NCBI GenBank assembly: GCA_902596375.1
Contig: CACJTU010000001.1
Location: 1 to 64,000 of the forward strand
DNA length: 64,000 nucleotides
Reading direction: 5' to 3'
DNA from: an uncultured Pelagibacteraceae bacterium
GTDB lineage: Bacteria > Pseudomonadota > Alphaproteobacteria > Pelagibacterales > Pelagibacteraceae
Part shown: positions 32,384 through 41,467 of the stretch, one piece after another
Position numbering within the stretch: position 1 is the stretch's first letter
How the letters are laid out: every line of letters begins with the position of its first letter
Made by a program: the position numbers and the translations under genes
The notes under the pieces: model-generated
What the model was told of the DNA's origin: nothing
Database searches by the model: none
What the model saw: the letters and a program-made list of their open reading frames with translations, nothing else

Positions 32384-33457
32384 ATGAAAATTAATGGAAA
32401 AGAATATCGTACTATTTGGTTTGAAAGTAATATTGTAAAAATAATAGATCAAACAAAACTTCCTCACCAATTTACAATTAAAGAATTAAAGACAGTAAAA
32501 GATGCTATTAATGCAATTAAAGTAATGGAGGTAAGAGGCGCTCCTCTAATTGGTGGAACAGCAGCTTATGGTCTAGCTTTGGCAGTTCAAGAAAATAATA
32601 ATCCTGAATTTATAAAAAAAAGTGCAGAAGAGTTAATTCAATCAAGACCTACCGCTATTAATTTAAAATGGGCTGTAGATCGTATGATGAAAAAATTATC
32701 AGGAATTAATAGTGATCAAATATTAAGTATTGCCCTAAATGAAGCAAAAGAAATATGTGATGAAGATGAAAAGTTTTGTGAAAATATTGGTATTAATGGA
32801 TTAAAAGTAATTGAGGAAATTTATAATAAAAAGAAAGACACAGTAAACATATTAACACATTGTAATGCAGGTTGGTTAGCAACTATTAATTGGGGCACAG
32901 CAACATCACCAATTTACCATGCTCATAAAAAAGGAATACCGGTTCATGTATGGGTAGATGAAACAAGACCAAGAAATCAAGGAGCAAACTTAACATCATA
33001 TGAATTAAACGAAGAAGAAATTCCCAATACTATTATTGCTGACAATACTGGTGGCATTCTAATGCAGAGAGGTGAGGTTGATATGTGTATTGTAGGAACT
33101 GATAGAACTTTATCTAATGGAGACGTTTGTAATAAAATTGGAACTTATCTTAAAGCACTAGCTGCTCATGATAATAATGTTCCTTTTTATGTAGCACTTC
33201 CAAGCTCAACAATTGATTGGGATATTAAAGATTCAAAAAATATTCCAATAGAAGAAAGAAATTCAGAGGAATTATCTCATGTTGAGGGTGTTGATGAGAA
33301 TAATCAAGTTAAGAAAGTATTAATATATCCCAAGAAAAGCAAGGCAATGAATTTAGCTTTTGATGTTACACCTGCAAAATATGTAACAGGTTTGATTACA
33401 GAAAGAGGAATTTCAGATGCCTCATCGGATGGTTTAAAACAATTATTTAAGAAATAA
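32384..33457 (+). CDS. mtnA: methylthioribose-1-phosphate isomerase
   Basis: This 357-residue enzyme isomerises methylthioribose-1-phosphate to methylthioribulose-1-phosphate. It is related to eIF2B subunits. Features are VMEVRGAPLIGGTAAYGLAL near residue 46 (substrate-phosphate RGAP motif), the catalytic Cys in ILTHCNAGWLATINWGTA near 158, DNTGGILMQRGEVDMCIVGT near 222 with the catalytic Asp in VGTDRTLSNGDVCNKIGT, and AFDVTPAKYVTGLITERG at the C-terminus. It is the third gene of the mtnP operon. No mtnB/C/D genes for the universal methionine salvage route are visible; a class II aldolase/dehydrogenase fusion 3 kb away may be the next step. Confidence 0.95.
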   Translation: MKINGKEYRTIWFESNIVKIIDQTKLPHQFTIKELKTVKDAINAIKVMEVRGAPLIGGTAAYGLALAVQENNNPEFIKKSAEELIQSRPTAINLKWAVDRMMKKLSGINSDQILSIALNEAKEICDEDEKFCENIGINGLKVIEEIYNKKKDTVNILTHCNAGWLATINWGTATSPIYHAHKKGIPVHVWVDETRPRNQGANLTSYELNEEEIPNTIIADNTGGILMQRGEVDMCIVGTDRTLSNGDVCNKIGTYLKALAAHDNNVPFYVALPSSTIDWDIKDSKNIPIEERNSEELSHVEGVDENNQVKKVLIYPKKSKAMNLAFDVTPAKYVTGLITERGISDASSDGLKQLFKK

Positions 33458-34550
33458 CTTTAGATGAAATTAATCCATCAAGCGGTTTTGGGTGAAACCA
33501 CGTGGATTTTTGTGGCATATATTTTTTCTTTTCAGCATAAGCCAAAACTTCTGAAATATTAGTAGGATACAATTTGAATGCTAAGTTGTACTTTTTTGAG
33601 TTTACAAAATTTTCTAAGACTTTTTTTCCTTTAAAACCTGATACAAATTTAATATTTTTATTATTTTTCAATATTTTATTTAATATTAATTTTTTCAATA
33701 TAGTTACATCCAATTCCTTTGATTGATTATGTGGCTGAAGTGTATGCCACTTTTTATTTACATACATTTCAATTTGATTTTGCTCAAGCTTTTTATTCTT
33801 TTTAGAAACATTTAAAGAGAAGTTTTTTAAGATTATTTTTTTTATTTTTTCAAATTTTAAGTTAGTTTTTATCACTCTATTATAATCCAGTATATTTACC
33901 TGGTTATCAGGAAAAGCAACTATCATAGGGGCAATTTTTTTTTTACTTTTTAACATGGCCTGTATCCGATGGTGTCCATCACATATGTATATTTTTTTTA
34001 TATTTTTAAGATAATTTTTAAGCAATTTTTCTATATTTGCGTTTTTAACAACCCAAAGTTCATGCCTACATTTATCCTCAGATTTAAAATTATAATCTGG
34101 CTTATATTTAAAAATATTATTTAATTTCTTAAAAGAATTTGGTTTAGACTTATATGCTGTATATATAGGGCTTATTTGACTATTAAATTTTAATAATTGC
34201 TCTTTTCTTTTTTTTATCCTTTCCAAAAAGGTTTCTTCATGACCTAATATTTTTTTGTCATCATAATTTTCTAAATTAATTTTACCAACTATCCCAAGTA
34301 ATTTTTTCTTGTTGTATGAAATTCTATATAAATAGAAATGATCTGATTGGTCTTGTTGAATAATACCTTTATCAGTAAGACTTCGAAGTATTTTTTTTGA
34401 TTTATTGATATTTTTGGAATTTAATAAATTAAGAAAATTTAATTTTTTGTTGAATTTGTAATTATTAAGATAGCTTAAGTTTGGAGAAGTAACTTGTTTT
34501 GCGAACTTTTTTTTTGGTCTTATCCCGCTAAATGGTTTTATGAGACTCAA
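33447..34550 (-). CDS. DUF1015 family protein (ParB/SerK-like fold suspected)
   Basis: This 367-residue soluble protein begins with the DUF1015 signature LIKPFSGIRPKKKFAKQV. It contains LGHEETFLERIKKRKEQLLK near residue 100, QISPIYTAYKSKP near 125 and the ParB-like motif IYICDGHHRIQAMLKS near 190, where Asp-Gly-His-His-Arg is typical of nucleotide-using ParB-fold kinases. DUF1015 proteins are often found beside amino-acid metabolism genes, and relatives of the ParB fold phosphorylate free serine, but the activity here is unknown. It lies 8 bases downstream of the trpB2-like gene, on the same strand. It overlaps the convergent mtnA by 11 bases. It is lysine-rich and more diverged than its neighbours. 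Confidence 0.75.
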   Translation of the reverse strand: MSLIKPFSGIRPKKKFAKQVTSPNLSYLNNYKFNKKLNFLNLLNSKNINKSKKILRSLTDKGIIQQDQSDHFYLYRISYNKKKLLGIVGKINLENYDDKKILGHEETFLERIKKRKEQLLKFNSQISPIYTAYKSKPNSFKKLNNIFKYKPDYNFKSEDKCRHELWVVKNANIEKLLKNYLKNIKKIYICDGHHRIQAMLKSKKKIAPMIVAFPDNQVNILDYNRVIKTNLKFEKIKKIILKNFSLNVSKKNKKLEQNQIEMYVNKKWHTLQPHNQSKELDVTILKKLILNKILKNNKNIKFVSGFKGKKVLENFVNSKKYNLAFKLYPTNISEVLAYAEKKKYMPQKSTWFHPKPLDGLISSKVIS

Positions 34551-34558
34551 TTTTAAAA

Positions 34559-35920
34559 TTAAGCAATTTTTGGAAGTTCCTCTAATGCCTTGTCTACACT
34601 AGCCTGATCAAATTTATCTTCTGCTAAATTACCCTCAAAGAAATCTCCATATGCTTTCATATCAAAATGACCATGACCACAAAGATTAAATAGAATTGAT
34701 TTAGACTCACCGTTTTTTTTGCATTCTAGAGCCGCATCTACCGCACCTTTAACTGCATGAGTTGCTTCAGGAGCAGGAACTATGCCTTCAGTTCTTGCAA
34801 AACTTACTCCTGCCTCAAAACATTCTTTTTGACCATAAGCTTTTGCTTCTATTGCACCAATCTCTTTTAGATGACTAACCATTGGAGCCATAGCATGATA
34901 TCTCAATCCACCTGAGTGTGTTGCTGGTGGAATAAATTGAGAGCCTAAAGTATGTGTTTTCATTAATGGAGTTAATCTTCCAGTATCACCAAAATCATAA
35001 ACAAATTTACCTTTTGTTAATGAAGGACAAGATTTTGGCTCACAAGCTATTACTCTAGTATTTTTTCCTTCTCTAAAATTTTTACCTATAAATGGAAAAA
35101 CTAATCCTGAAAAGTTGCTTCCACCACCAGTACAACCAACTAAAATATCCGGATAATCATCAGCCATCTCCATTTGAAGCAAAGCCTCATTACCAACAAT
35201 AGTTTGATGCATAAGTACATGGTTTAACACACTACCAAGTGCATATTTTGTATCAGGGTTTTTTGCTGCCATCTCAACAGCTTCAGAAATAGCTATACCT
35301 AAGCTACCTGTATTGTTTGGGTCTTTTGCTAAAATAGCTTTTCCGCTATCAGTTTCATCGGATGGACTTGCTACACATCTTGCACCATATGTTTGCATCA
35401 CTAATTTTCTATATGGCTTTTGTTCAAAACTAACTTTAACCATATATACATCTAATTCTATTCCAAACAGTTTACATGCAAAAGCAAGTGACGTTCCCCA
35501 TTGACCTGCACCAGTTTCAGTAGTTATTTTTTTGGTTCCTTCCTCTTTATTATAAAATGCTTGCGCTACAGCTGTATTTGGTTTGTGACTACCTGAAGGA
35601 CTTACTCCTTCATATTTGTAATAAATTTTTGCAGGTGTATCTAAAAATTTTTCTAATTTTCTAGCTCTGTAAAGTGGAGAAGGTCTCCATTGTTTATAAA
35701 TATCTCTTACTGGTTCAGGAATTTCTATTTCTCTTTCTTGTGAAACTTCCTGTCCAATTAAAGCCATTGGAAATAATGGAGCTAAATCGTCTGGACCTAT
35801 AGGTTTAAGAGTTCCAGGATGTAAAACTGGATCTAGAGGCTTAGGAAGGTCTGCAGCAATATTGTACCAAGTTTTAGGCATTTTGCCTTCTTCAAGAAAA
35901 TATTTTATCGTATCAGACAT
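34559..35920 (-). CDS. tryptophan synthase beta-like PLP enzyme (TrpB2 type)
   Basis: This 453-residue PLP enzyme is longer than TrpB1 (about 400) and has TrpB2 features. The Schiff-base Lys is in SPSGSHKPNTAVAQAF near residue 107, TETGAGQWGTSLAFACKLFG follows near 133, and the phosphate loop is GCTGGGSNFSGLVFPF near 252. The ATHSGGLRYHAM segment near 330 and GIVPAPEATHAVKGA near 379 are typical of the TrpB2 group. TrpB2 enzymes make tryptophan from indole and serine or act as serine/threonine deaminases without TrpA. Neighbouring DUF1015, aldolase and polyamine genes do not point to tryptophan synthesis. Confidence 0.88.
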   Translation of the reverse strand: MSDTIKYFLEEGKMPKTWYNIAADLPKPLDPVLHPGTLKPIGPDDLAPLFPMALIGQEVSQEREIEIPEPVRDIYKQWRPSPLYRARKLEKFLDTPAKIYYKYEGVSPSGSHKPNTAVAQAFYNKEEGTKKITTETGAGQWGTSLAFACKLFGIELDVYMVKVSFEQKPYRKLVMQTYGARCVASPSDETDSGKAILAKDPNNTGSLGIAISEAVEMAAKNPDTKYALGSVLNHVLMHQTIVGNEALLQMEMADDYPDILVGCTGGGSNFSGLVFPFIGKNFREGKNTRVIACEPKSCPSLTKGKFVYDFGDTGRLTPLMKTHTLGSQFIPPATHSGGLRYHAMAPMVSHLKEIGAIEAKAYGQKECFEAGVSFARTEGIVPAPEATHAVKGAVDAALECKKNGESKSILFNLCGHGHFDMKAYGDFFEGNLAEDKFDQASVDKALEELPKIA

Positions 35921-35980
35921 TTTTTATAAAATGAATTTTGAAGATAAAATTTAGAAATTGCAAGAATAAAATTAAATCAA

Positions 35981-38014
35981 CTATCTTAAAGAAGCAGCAA
36001 TATTTCCACCATCTACTGTTAAAACCGCACCAGTAGTTTTTTTTGATATAGCTAAATGAAAAAAAGCTTTCGCAACATCTTCAGCCTTCACTTCATTTAA
36101 AAGTAAGTTTCCTCTCATATATTCATCTGTAGAAACTTCTCGTGCTTTGGCACGAGATTTAATCATTCCATCATTAAGTAGGCCACTTCTAATTCTATCA
36201 GCATTAACTCCATTTGATCTAATGCCAAGTGATCCATAATCAAGCGCATATTGTTTACACAAACTTAATAAAGCTGTTTTTGGGAGACCATAAGGACCAA
36301 AATTTTTTCCAGGATTTACTGATTGTTTTGAAATATTAAATAATAAGCATCCTTGAATATTTTGTTTTTTCATTATTTTAATTGTTTCTGAAGCACAATT
36401 TTGATGTGAGAAAAAATTATCTTCAAAGCTTTCTCTTAAAATATTATCATCCACTTCAGCAATTGATCCACCAACTGCTGTTCCAGCATTTGATATTAAA
36501 ATATCGACACCACCATATTGTTCACAAATTTTTTTAAAAGCATTTTTTACACTATTTTTGTTTCTTACATCACAGTGTAAACATAGATCTTTAATTTTAC
36601 TTTGCATTTCTTTTACTTTTTTAGAATCGTAATCAAGTAATACAATTTCTGCTCCATAACTTTTAAATAGTTTATAAGTGGCTGAACCAATTGCACCAAA
36701 TCCACCTGTTATTACAACAACATTTCCTTGAAGAATTTTTTTAGTTTTTTTAATTTTAGCTTGTTCTAGCGACCAATATTCAACATCAAATAAATCTTTT
36801 TCAGGTATAAACTTGTATTTTGTTGTTTCTTCAACTGATGAAATTACTCTAGCATTTGTTTCAGTTAGGTCTCCAGCTATTTTTGAAGCATTTAAACTAT
36901 CACCCACACTAAATAAACCAACGTTTTGTACCAAGATTACTCTAGGAGATGTATCTAACATTGTTTTTTTTCCTTTAACTTTTTTCTTATTCGTATTGAA
37001 ATACTTCACATATTTTTTTCTATAATCTTTAAAATTTTTTTTTGCTATTTTTTTGAAATCTTCAATACTTGAATTTTGTTTTGGACTGATTACTAATGGA
37101 AATGGTTTTACTCTTATTACATGATCTGGTGTAGCAGTTCCAATACCAGAATATCTTTTAACTTCTTTACCATTTATAAAATAATCTAATGTTTTGTTTG
37201 ACCTAAAATTAAGTATAAATTTTTGATCTTTTTTTTCAGTTAATAAACCTCTTAAAATTGGTGCAATTTCATGTGGCTTAAACTTTGTATTATAATTTTT
37301 GATTTGTTTTATTTTTTTTCTTTTTAATTTTCTAATAGTTTTTTCTGCTATAGAAACATATTTAATCATTAAGTCATATGATTTTTTAGCATCATTATCA
37401 AAAGTAAATATTCCATGGTTTAAAAGTATTAAGCAGTTAATATTTGGATTTTTATTATAAACCTCATTAATTTTTTGAGCTAAACCAAATCCAGGCATTA
37501 CGTAAGGTACAATGCTAACCTTGGTTCCAAAAATTTTTTTACAAAGATCTTTACCATTTGGTCTATTTGTTACATCCATAATTGCATCGGAATGGGTGTG
37601 ATCAACAAATTTGAAAGGTAAAAAGGCATGTAAAAAAGTCTCTACGGATGGGTTAGGTGACTTAATATCAATTAAGTTTCTTTTTTGATATGCAACCATA
37701 TCTTCATCACTTAAATATTTTTTATTTTTAAGAGCTAAAAGTGGATTTAATTTCACCGCAGGTAAACCAGCTGGTTCTATTTCAGCCATATCCCAACCAC
37801 TTCCTTTAACACAGAGCACCTCGTAATTTTTACCATCAATATCTTTAATTGAGGTTTTTACAGATGTATTACCCCCTCCATGAAGAACAAGTTCACTATT
37901 TCTTCCCAATAGTCTTGTTGTATAAACTCTTAAAGCCATATCTTTTGAATGACCAAGTTTTGTATACTTTTTGATGTATTTTTTTGCCTCTAAATTTGAC
38001 CAATTGTTTTTCAC
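35981..38014 (-). CDS. bifunctional class II aldolase / short-chain dehydrogenase
   Basis: This is a 677-residue fusion. The N-terminal 330 residues are a class II (RhaD/FucA/AraD-like) aldolase: ELVLHGGGNTSVK near residue 36, the Zn-binding HTHSDAIMDVTNRP near 137 and the second His in LLNHGIFTFDND near 197. The C-terminal 250 residues are a short-chain dehydrogenase: VVVITGGFGAIGSATYKLF near 435, ISNAGTAVGG near 514, and a catalytic Tyr-Lys in YGLPKTALLSLC near 587. Such fusions are best known as rhamnulose-1-phosphate aldolase/alcohol dehydrogenase, but no rhamnose genes are near. With mtnA nearby, methylthioribulose-1-phosphate cleavage to DHAP plus methylthioacetaldehyde, with reduction of the latter, is an attractive alternative. 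Confidence 0.88.
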   Translation of the reverse strand: MKNNWSNLEAKKYIKKYTKLGHSKDMALRVYTTRLLGRNSELVLHGGGNTSVKTSIKDIDGKNYEVLCVKGSGWDMAEIEPAGLPAVKLNPLLALKNKKYLSDEDMVAYQKRNLIDIKSPNPSVETFLHAFLPFKFVDHTHSDAIMDVTNRPNGKDLCKKIFGTKVSIVPYVMPGFGLAQKINEVYNKNPNINCLILLNHGIFTFDNDAKKSYDLMIKYVSIAEKTIRKLKRKKIKQIKNYNTKFKPHEIAPILRGLLTEKKDQKFILNFRSNKTLDYFINGKEVKRYSGIGTATPDHVIRVKPFPLVISPKQNSSIEDFKKIAKKNFKDYRKKYVKYFNTNKKKVKGKKTMLDTSPRVILVQNVGLFSVGDSLNASKIAGDLTETNARVISSVEETTKYKFIPEKDLFDVEYWSLEQAKIKKTKKILQGNVVVITGGFGAIGSATYKLFKSYGAEIVLLDYDSKKVKEMQSKIKDLCLHCDVRNKNSVKNAFKKICEQYGGVDILISNAGTAVGGSIAEVDDNILRESFEDNFFSHQNCASETIKIMKKQNIQGCLLFNISKQSVNPGKNFGPYGLPKTALLSLCKQYALDYGSLGIRSNGVNADRIRSGLLNDGMIKSRAKAREVSTDEYMRGNLLLNEVKAEDVAKAFFHLAISKKTTGAVLTVDGGNIAASLR

Positions 38015-38099
38015 AGTTACAACCTCAGCGAAGTATTATAATAGTTTTTTGTTTGAAAGAAGCAAAAAATTTGATTAGTAAGGTTTCATCAAGCATATT

Positions 38100-39140
38100 A
38101 TGACAAAAGTTGGTGAACACATTACCCTAGATATTATTGGAACTACAAAAGAATATGATCCTGTTGTATTTGAAAAGGTAATTCACGATATTGCAAAAGC
38201 TGCTAAAGTGACAATTCTTAATATTTCAAAATATAAATTTGAACCACAAGGTTTTACAATTTTAGCCTTATTGGCTGAAAGTCACATTAGCTTTCATACA
38301 TTTCCAGAAAAGGGGATTATTAGTTTTGATTTTTTCACTTGCGGAAAGGTAAGCCCTTCCGTTGCAATTGATATTATAAAAAAAGAATTTGAACACAAAA
38401 GAATAGTTAAAAAAGAATTTAATAGAGACACAAAATCTCTTTATCATGATATTTATAGCTCACCAGGTTTACAAAAATCTTACGTAGTAAATGATGTTTT
38501 AGAAGATTTTAAATCTAAAGTAGGTCAGCACATTGAAATTTTAGATTTAGAACAGTTTGGAAAATCTTTATTTATAGATGGCGAGATACAAGTTGCTTCT
38601 ACTGACGAACATTTATACAGTTCTACTTTTGTTGGTTCTGGTTTAAATTTAAACAAAGATAATGATAGAGCTGCAATCATAGGTGGAGGTGATGGCGGAG
38701 TAGCGAGAGAATGTATTTCAAAAAACTTTAACTTCATCGATTGGTATGAATTAGACCCTGAAGTAGTTGATGTATGCAATAAACACCTTGGTGATATTGG
38801 TAAAAAAGCAACCGAAAAAAATTCTGTTAAATGTATTTGGGGTGATGCTTTTGAAAGTATTAAATCGGTAACTGATGATACATATGACCATATTTTTGTA
38901 GATCTTAATGATGATCAATTTTGTATAGATTTAGCTGCAAAGAATATGGAATCCTTGGTAAGAATTTTAAAACCTAAAGGAGTTATTACTGCGCAAGTTG
39001 GAAGCCAGGACAAAAAACCACAACAGGTTGAAAATTGGTTAAATGTTTTTAATCAAAATTTTGGGAATGCAAAATTATCAAGAGTTTACATACCTAGTTT
39101 TGATTGCTCTTGGAATTTTTCTTCATCAATTAATCATTAA
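38100..39140 (+). CDS. speDE: SpeD-SpeE fusion: AdoMet decarboxylase-like plus spermidine synthase
   Basis: This is a 346-residue fusion. Residues 1-115 are a class 1b AdoMet decarboxylase: LALLAESHISFHTFPEKG near 57 holds the Ser that becomes the pyruvoyl group after self-cleavage, followed by IISFDFFTCGKVSP. Residues 125-346 are an aminopropyltransferase: LFIDGEIQVASTDEHLYSS near 160, the AdoMet loop AAIIGGGDGGVARECIS near 196, WYELDPEVVDVCNKHLG near 217 and YDHIFVDLNDDQF near 260. Together they could make spermidine and release MTA, the substrate of mtnP nearby. Self-cleavage would leave most of SpeD attached to SpeE. Some SpeD homologues have been reported to decarboxylate ornithine or arginine instead, so the first activity needs testing. 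Confidence 0.92.
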   Translation: MTKVGEHITLDIIGTTKEYDPVVFEKVIHDIAKAAKVTILNISKYKFEPQGFTILALLAESHISFHTFPEKGIISFDFFTCGKVSPSVAIDIIKKEFEHKRIVKKEFNRDTKSLYHDIYSSPGLQKSYVVNDVLEDFKSKVGQHIEILDLEQFGKSLFIDGEIQVASTDEHLYSSTFVGSGLNLNKDNDRAAIIGGGDGGVARECISKNFNFIDWYELDPEVVDVCNKHLGDIGKKATEKNSVKCIWGDAFESIKSVTDDTYDHIFVDLNDDQFCIDLAAKNMESLVRILKPKGVITAQVGSQDKKPQQVENWLNVFNQNFGNAKLSRVYIPSFDCSWNFSSSINH

Positions 39141-39199
39141 TTTTTCTTTTTTCTTATTTAAATTTGTGAAATAATTCTTCTTAATCAAAGGAGAAAATA

Positions 39200-40051
39200 A
39201 TGAATATATTCAAAAAAACTATTTTAACAGTTCTTGCTTCTTTATTTATCATTGGAAATGTTTCTGCTGAAAAAATAAAAATTGGAACTGAGGGAGCTTA
39301 TCCTCCATGGAATTCAAAAGATGCATCAGGTAATCTTATTGGTTTTGAGGTAGAGCTTGCCAAAGAACTTTGTACAATTATGAAGTATGAGTGTACAATC
39401 GTTGAACAAGATTGGGATGGCATGATACCAGCTCTAGTAATGAGAAAGTTTGATGCAATAATGGCTGGAATGTCTATTACTGCTGAAAGACAGAAAACAA
39501 TTACTTTTTCACAAGGTTATGCTGATGAAGTAGCTTCTCTTGCGGTAATGAAAGGTTCAAGCTTAGAGGGCATGGATACGCCAGAAGGTATTAATTTATC
39601 ATTAGGTGGATCTGATGTTAAAAAAGCTCTTAAAACTTTAACAGGAGCACTTGCTGGTAAAACTGTTTGTACTCAAACAGGTACAATTCACCAAAACTTT
39701 TTAGAGTCTGGTGATGTAGGAAGTATAAATGTTAGAACTTACAAAACTCAAGATGAAGTTAACCTTGATTTAACTTCTGGGAGATGCGATGTTGCTTTAG
39801 CTGCAGCAGTTGCATTTACAGATTATGCTGACAAATCAGGTAAGCCAGTTGTATTAGTTGGGCCAACTTTCTCAGGTGGTGCATTTGGTAATGGTGTAGG
39901 TGTTGGTATCAGACAAGGTAGCGATAGCGCTATTGGAAAAAGAGATGCTAAAATCTTAAAAGACTTCAACAAAGCAATTGATAAAGCTAGAAAACAAGGA
40001 ATAATTAGCAAACTTGCGATTAAGCACTTTGGTTTCGACGCTTCTATGTAA
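39200..40051 (+). CDS. amino-acid ABC transporter binding protein (family 3, basic amino acid type)
   Basis: This 283-residue periplasmic protein has the signal peptide LASLFIIGNVSA followed by EKIKIGTEGAYPPWNSKDAS, the classic family-3 (HisJ/ArgT/OccT) start. Also visible are FEVELAKELCTIMKYECTIV near residue 49, WDGMIPALVMRKFDAIMAGM near 74 and SITAERQKTITFSQGY, where Asp and Arg contact the amino acid alpha-groups. A good Shine-Dalgarno (AAGGAG) precedes it. Lysine/arginine/ornithine is the likely ligand class. The adjacent speDE makes a polyamine precursor plausible. The stop is followed by a perfect hairpin and then two permease genes. Confidence 0.88.
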   Translation: MNIFKKTILTVLASLFIIGNVSAEKIKIGTEGAYPPWNSKDASGNLIGFEVELAKELCTIMKYECTIVEQDWDGMIPALVMRKFDAIMAGMSITAERQKTITFSQGYADEVASLAVMKGSSLEGMDTPEGINLSLGGSDVKKALKTLTGALAGKTVCTQTGTIHQNFLESGDVGSINVRTYKTQDEVNLDLTSGRCDVALAAAVAFTDYADKSGKPVVLVGPTFSGGAFGNGVGVGIRQGSDSAIGKRDAKILKDFNKAIDKARKQGIISKLAIKHFGFDASM

Positions 40052-40064
40052 TTCATTTCAGATC

Positions 40065-40089
40065 TGGCGACTATAATATATAGTCGCCA
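40065..40089 (+). terminator. hairpin between amino-acid SBP and permease genes
   Basis: An 11-bp perfect stem (TGGCGACTATA with TATAGTCGCCA) has a 3-base loop. No T-run follows, so it is probably an RNA 3'-end stabiliser or weak attenuator. The permease ATG is 7 bases after the stem, so ribosome access to that start should depend on the hairpin opening. Confidence 0.7.
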
Positions 40090-40095
40090 ATCTAT

Positions 40096-40788
40096 ATGGA
40101 ACTTCTCGCATTTGGTAAAACAGGTTGGGGTGACGAGCTATTCTATGCAACCCTGATGACAGTGGCTGTATCAATTACAGCAATGTTAGTTGGTTTCTTT
40201 TTTGCACTAATTTTTACTCCTCTAAAACTCTCAAAATATAAAACTTTAAATTTAGTTGGTAATTTTTATACAACAGTAATTCGTGGAGTACCTGAGTTAT
40301 TAGTAATTTACCTTTTCTTTTTTGGAGGAAGTGGAGCCATCATGTATGTAGCTTCAATTTTTGGTTATTTCGAATATATAGAGATTAACGCATTTATTAC
40401 TGGTTCGATGGCTATTGGCATTATTTCTGGAGCTTATTCAACGGAAGTATTTCGGGGAGCAATTCAGTCAATAGATAAAGGTCAATTTGAAGCTGCAAGA
40501 GTTCTTGGAATAAATAAGTTCGGGCAATTTTATAAAATAATACTTCCCCAGATGTTAAGGTTTGCTATTCCAAATTTGAGCAATGTTTGGCAAATAACTT
40601 TAAAAGATACTTCTCTTATTTCAGTAACAGGATTAGTTGAAATAATGAGACAATCTTATATTGCAGCAGGATCTACTAGAGATCCATTATTCTTCTATTC
40701 ATTTGCAGCAATTTTATATCTTTTGCTTACTTACGTGAGTATGAAATTAATTAACAAATTAGAAGTTAAGTATAGTAGGGGGTATTAA
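40096..40788 (+). CDS. amino-acid ABC permease (HisQ/OccQ type)
   Basis: This 230-residue membrane protein has about five helices. Family features are FYTTVIRGVPELLVIYLFFF near residue 56 (the RG-P-LL motif of HisMQ permeases) and the ATPase-docking EAA loop FEAARVLGINKFGQFYKIIL near 134. VWQITLKDTSLISVTGLVE near 162 is the K-(D/G)TSL motif. It is paired with the following permease, sharing one base (TAATG). The hairpin directly upstream leaves no ribosome-binding site. Confidence 0.92.
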   Translation: MELLAFGKTGWGDELFYATLMTVAVSITAMLVGFFFALIFTPLKLSKYKTLNLVGNFYTTVIRGVPELLVIYLFFFGGSGAIMYVASIFGYFEYIEINAFITGSMAIGIISGAYSTEVFRGAIQSIDKGQFEAARVLGINKFGQFYKIILPQMLRFAIPNLSNVWQITLKDTSLISVTGLVEIMRQSYIAAGSTRDPLFFYSFAAILYLLLTYVSMKLINKLEVKYSRGY

Positions 40789-41465
40789 TGGATTTTGATT
40801 TAATGATTACTAGTTTCCCAAAACTTATAGGAGCAACAGTAGTAACTTTAAAATTATTATCTGCATCATTATTTTTTGGATTATTCTTAGGTCTTTTCTT
40901 TGCAATTTTAAGATTAAATAAAAATATATTTATTAATAAATTTGCTTATGGATATTCATATATATTTAGAGGAACACCATTATTGGTTCAAATTTTCATA
41001 ATTTATTTTGGATTGGGCCAAATTGAATATTTAAGATCAACATTTCTATGGGTAATTTTAAAAGAGCCTTATTGGTGTGCAATTATAGCTTTTACTTTAA
41101 ACACTGGCGCATATACCTCTGAAATTTTAAGATCAGCATTTCAAACAATAAAACCAGGTATTATTGAAGCTGGAAAAAGTTTAGGAATATCAAGCAAAAT
41201 AATTTTTTATAAAATTCAAATTCCAATCGCAATTAGACAATCACTTCCTGCATATGGAAATGAAATAATATTGATGATGAAAGGCACTTCTTTAGCAAGC
41301 ACAGTGACTTTGATGGATTTAACTGGTGTTGCTAAATATATAATTTCAACAACTTTTAAACCAATCGAAGTATTCATCGTTGCTGGTGGAATTTATTTGT
41401 TCATGACTTTTATCATTCATAATCTGATTAAATATTTAGAGAAAAAGTACAGCTTTCAACAATAA
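40788..41465 (+). CDS. amino-acid ABC permease (HisM/OccM type)
   Basis: This 225-residue protein is the second membrane subunit. YIFRGTPLLVQIFIIYFGLG is near residue 64, the EAA loop EAGKSLGISSKIIFYKIQIP near 128, and MMKGTSLASTVTLMDLTGVA near 161. Its start overlaps the HisQ-like stop. No ATP-binding gene follows: the next gene, 2 bases downstream, is a PhyH-like oxygenase. The transporter must therefore borrow an ATPase encoded elsewhere, a common economy in streamlined genomes but notable because the other ABC systems in this window carry their own. Confidence 0.92.
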   Translation: MDFDLMITSFPKLIGATVVTLKLLSASLFFGLFLGLFFAILRLNKNIFINKFAYGYSYIFRGTPLLVQIFIIYFGLGQIEYLRSTFLWVILKEPYWCAIIAFTLNTGAYTSEILRSAFQTIKPGIIEAGKSLGISSKIIFYKIQIPIAIRQSLPAYGNEIILMMKGTSLASTVTLMDLTGVAKYIISTTFKPIEVFIVAGGIYLFMTFIIHNLIKYLEKKYSFQQ

Positions 41466-41467
41466 AA

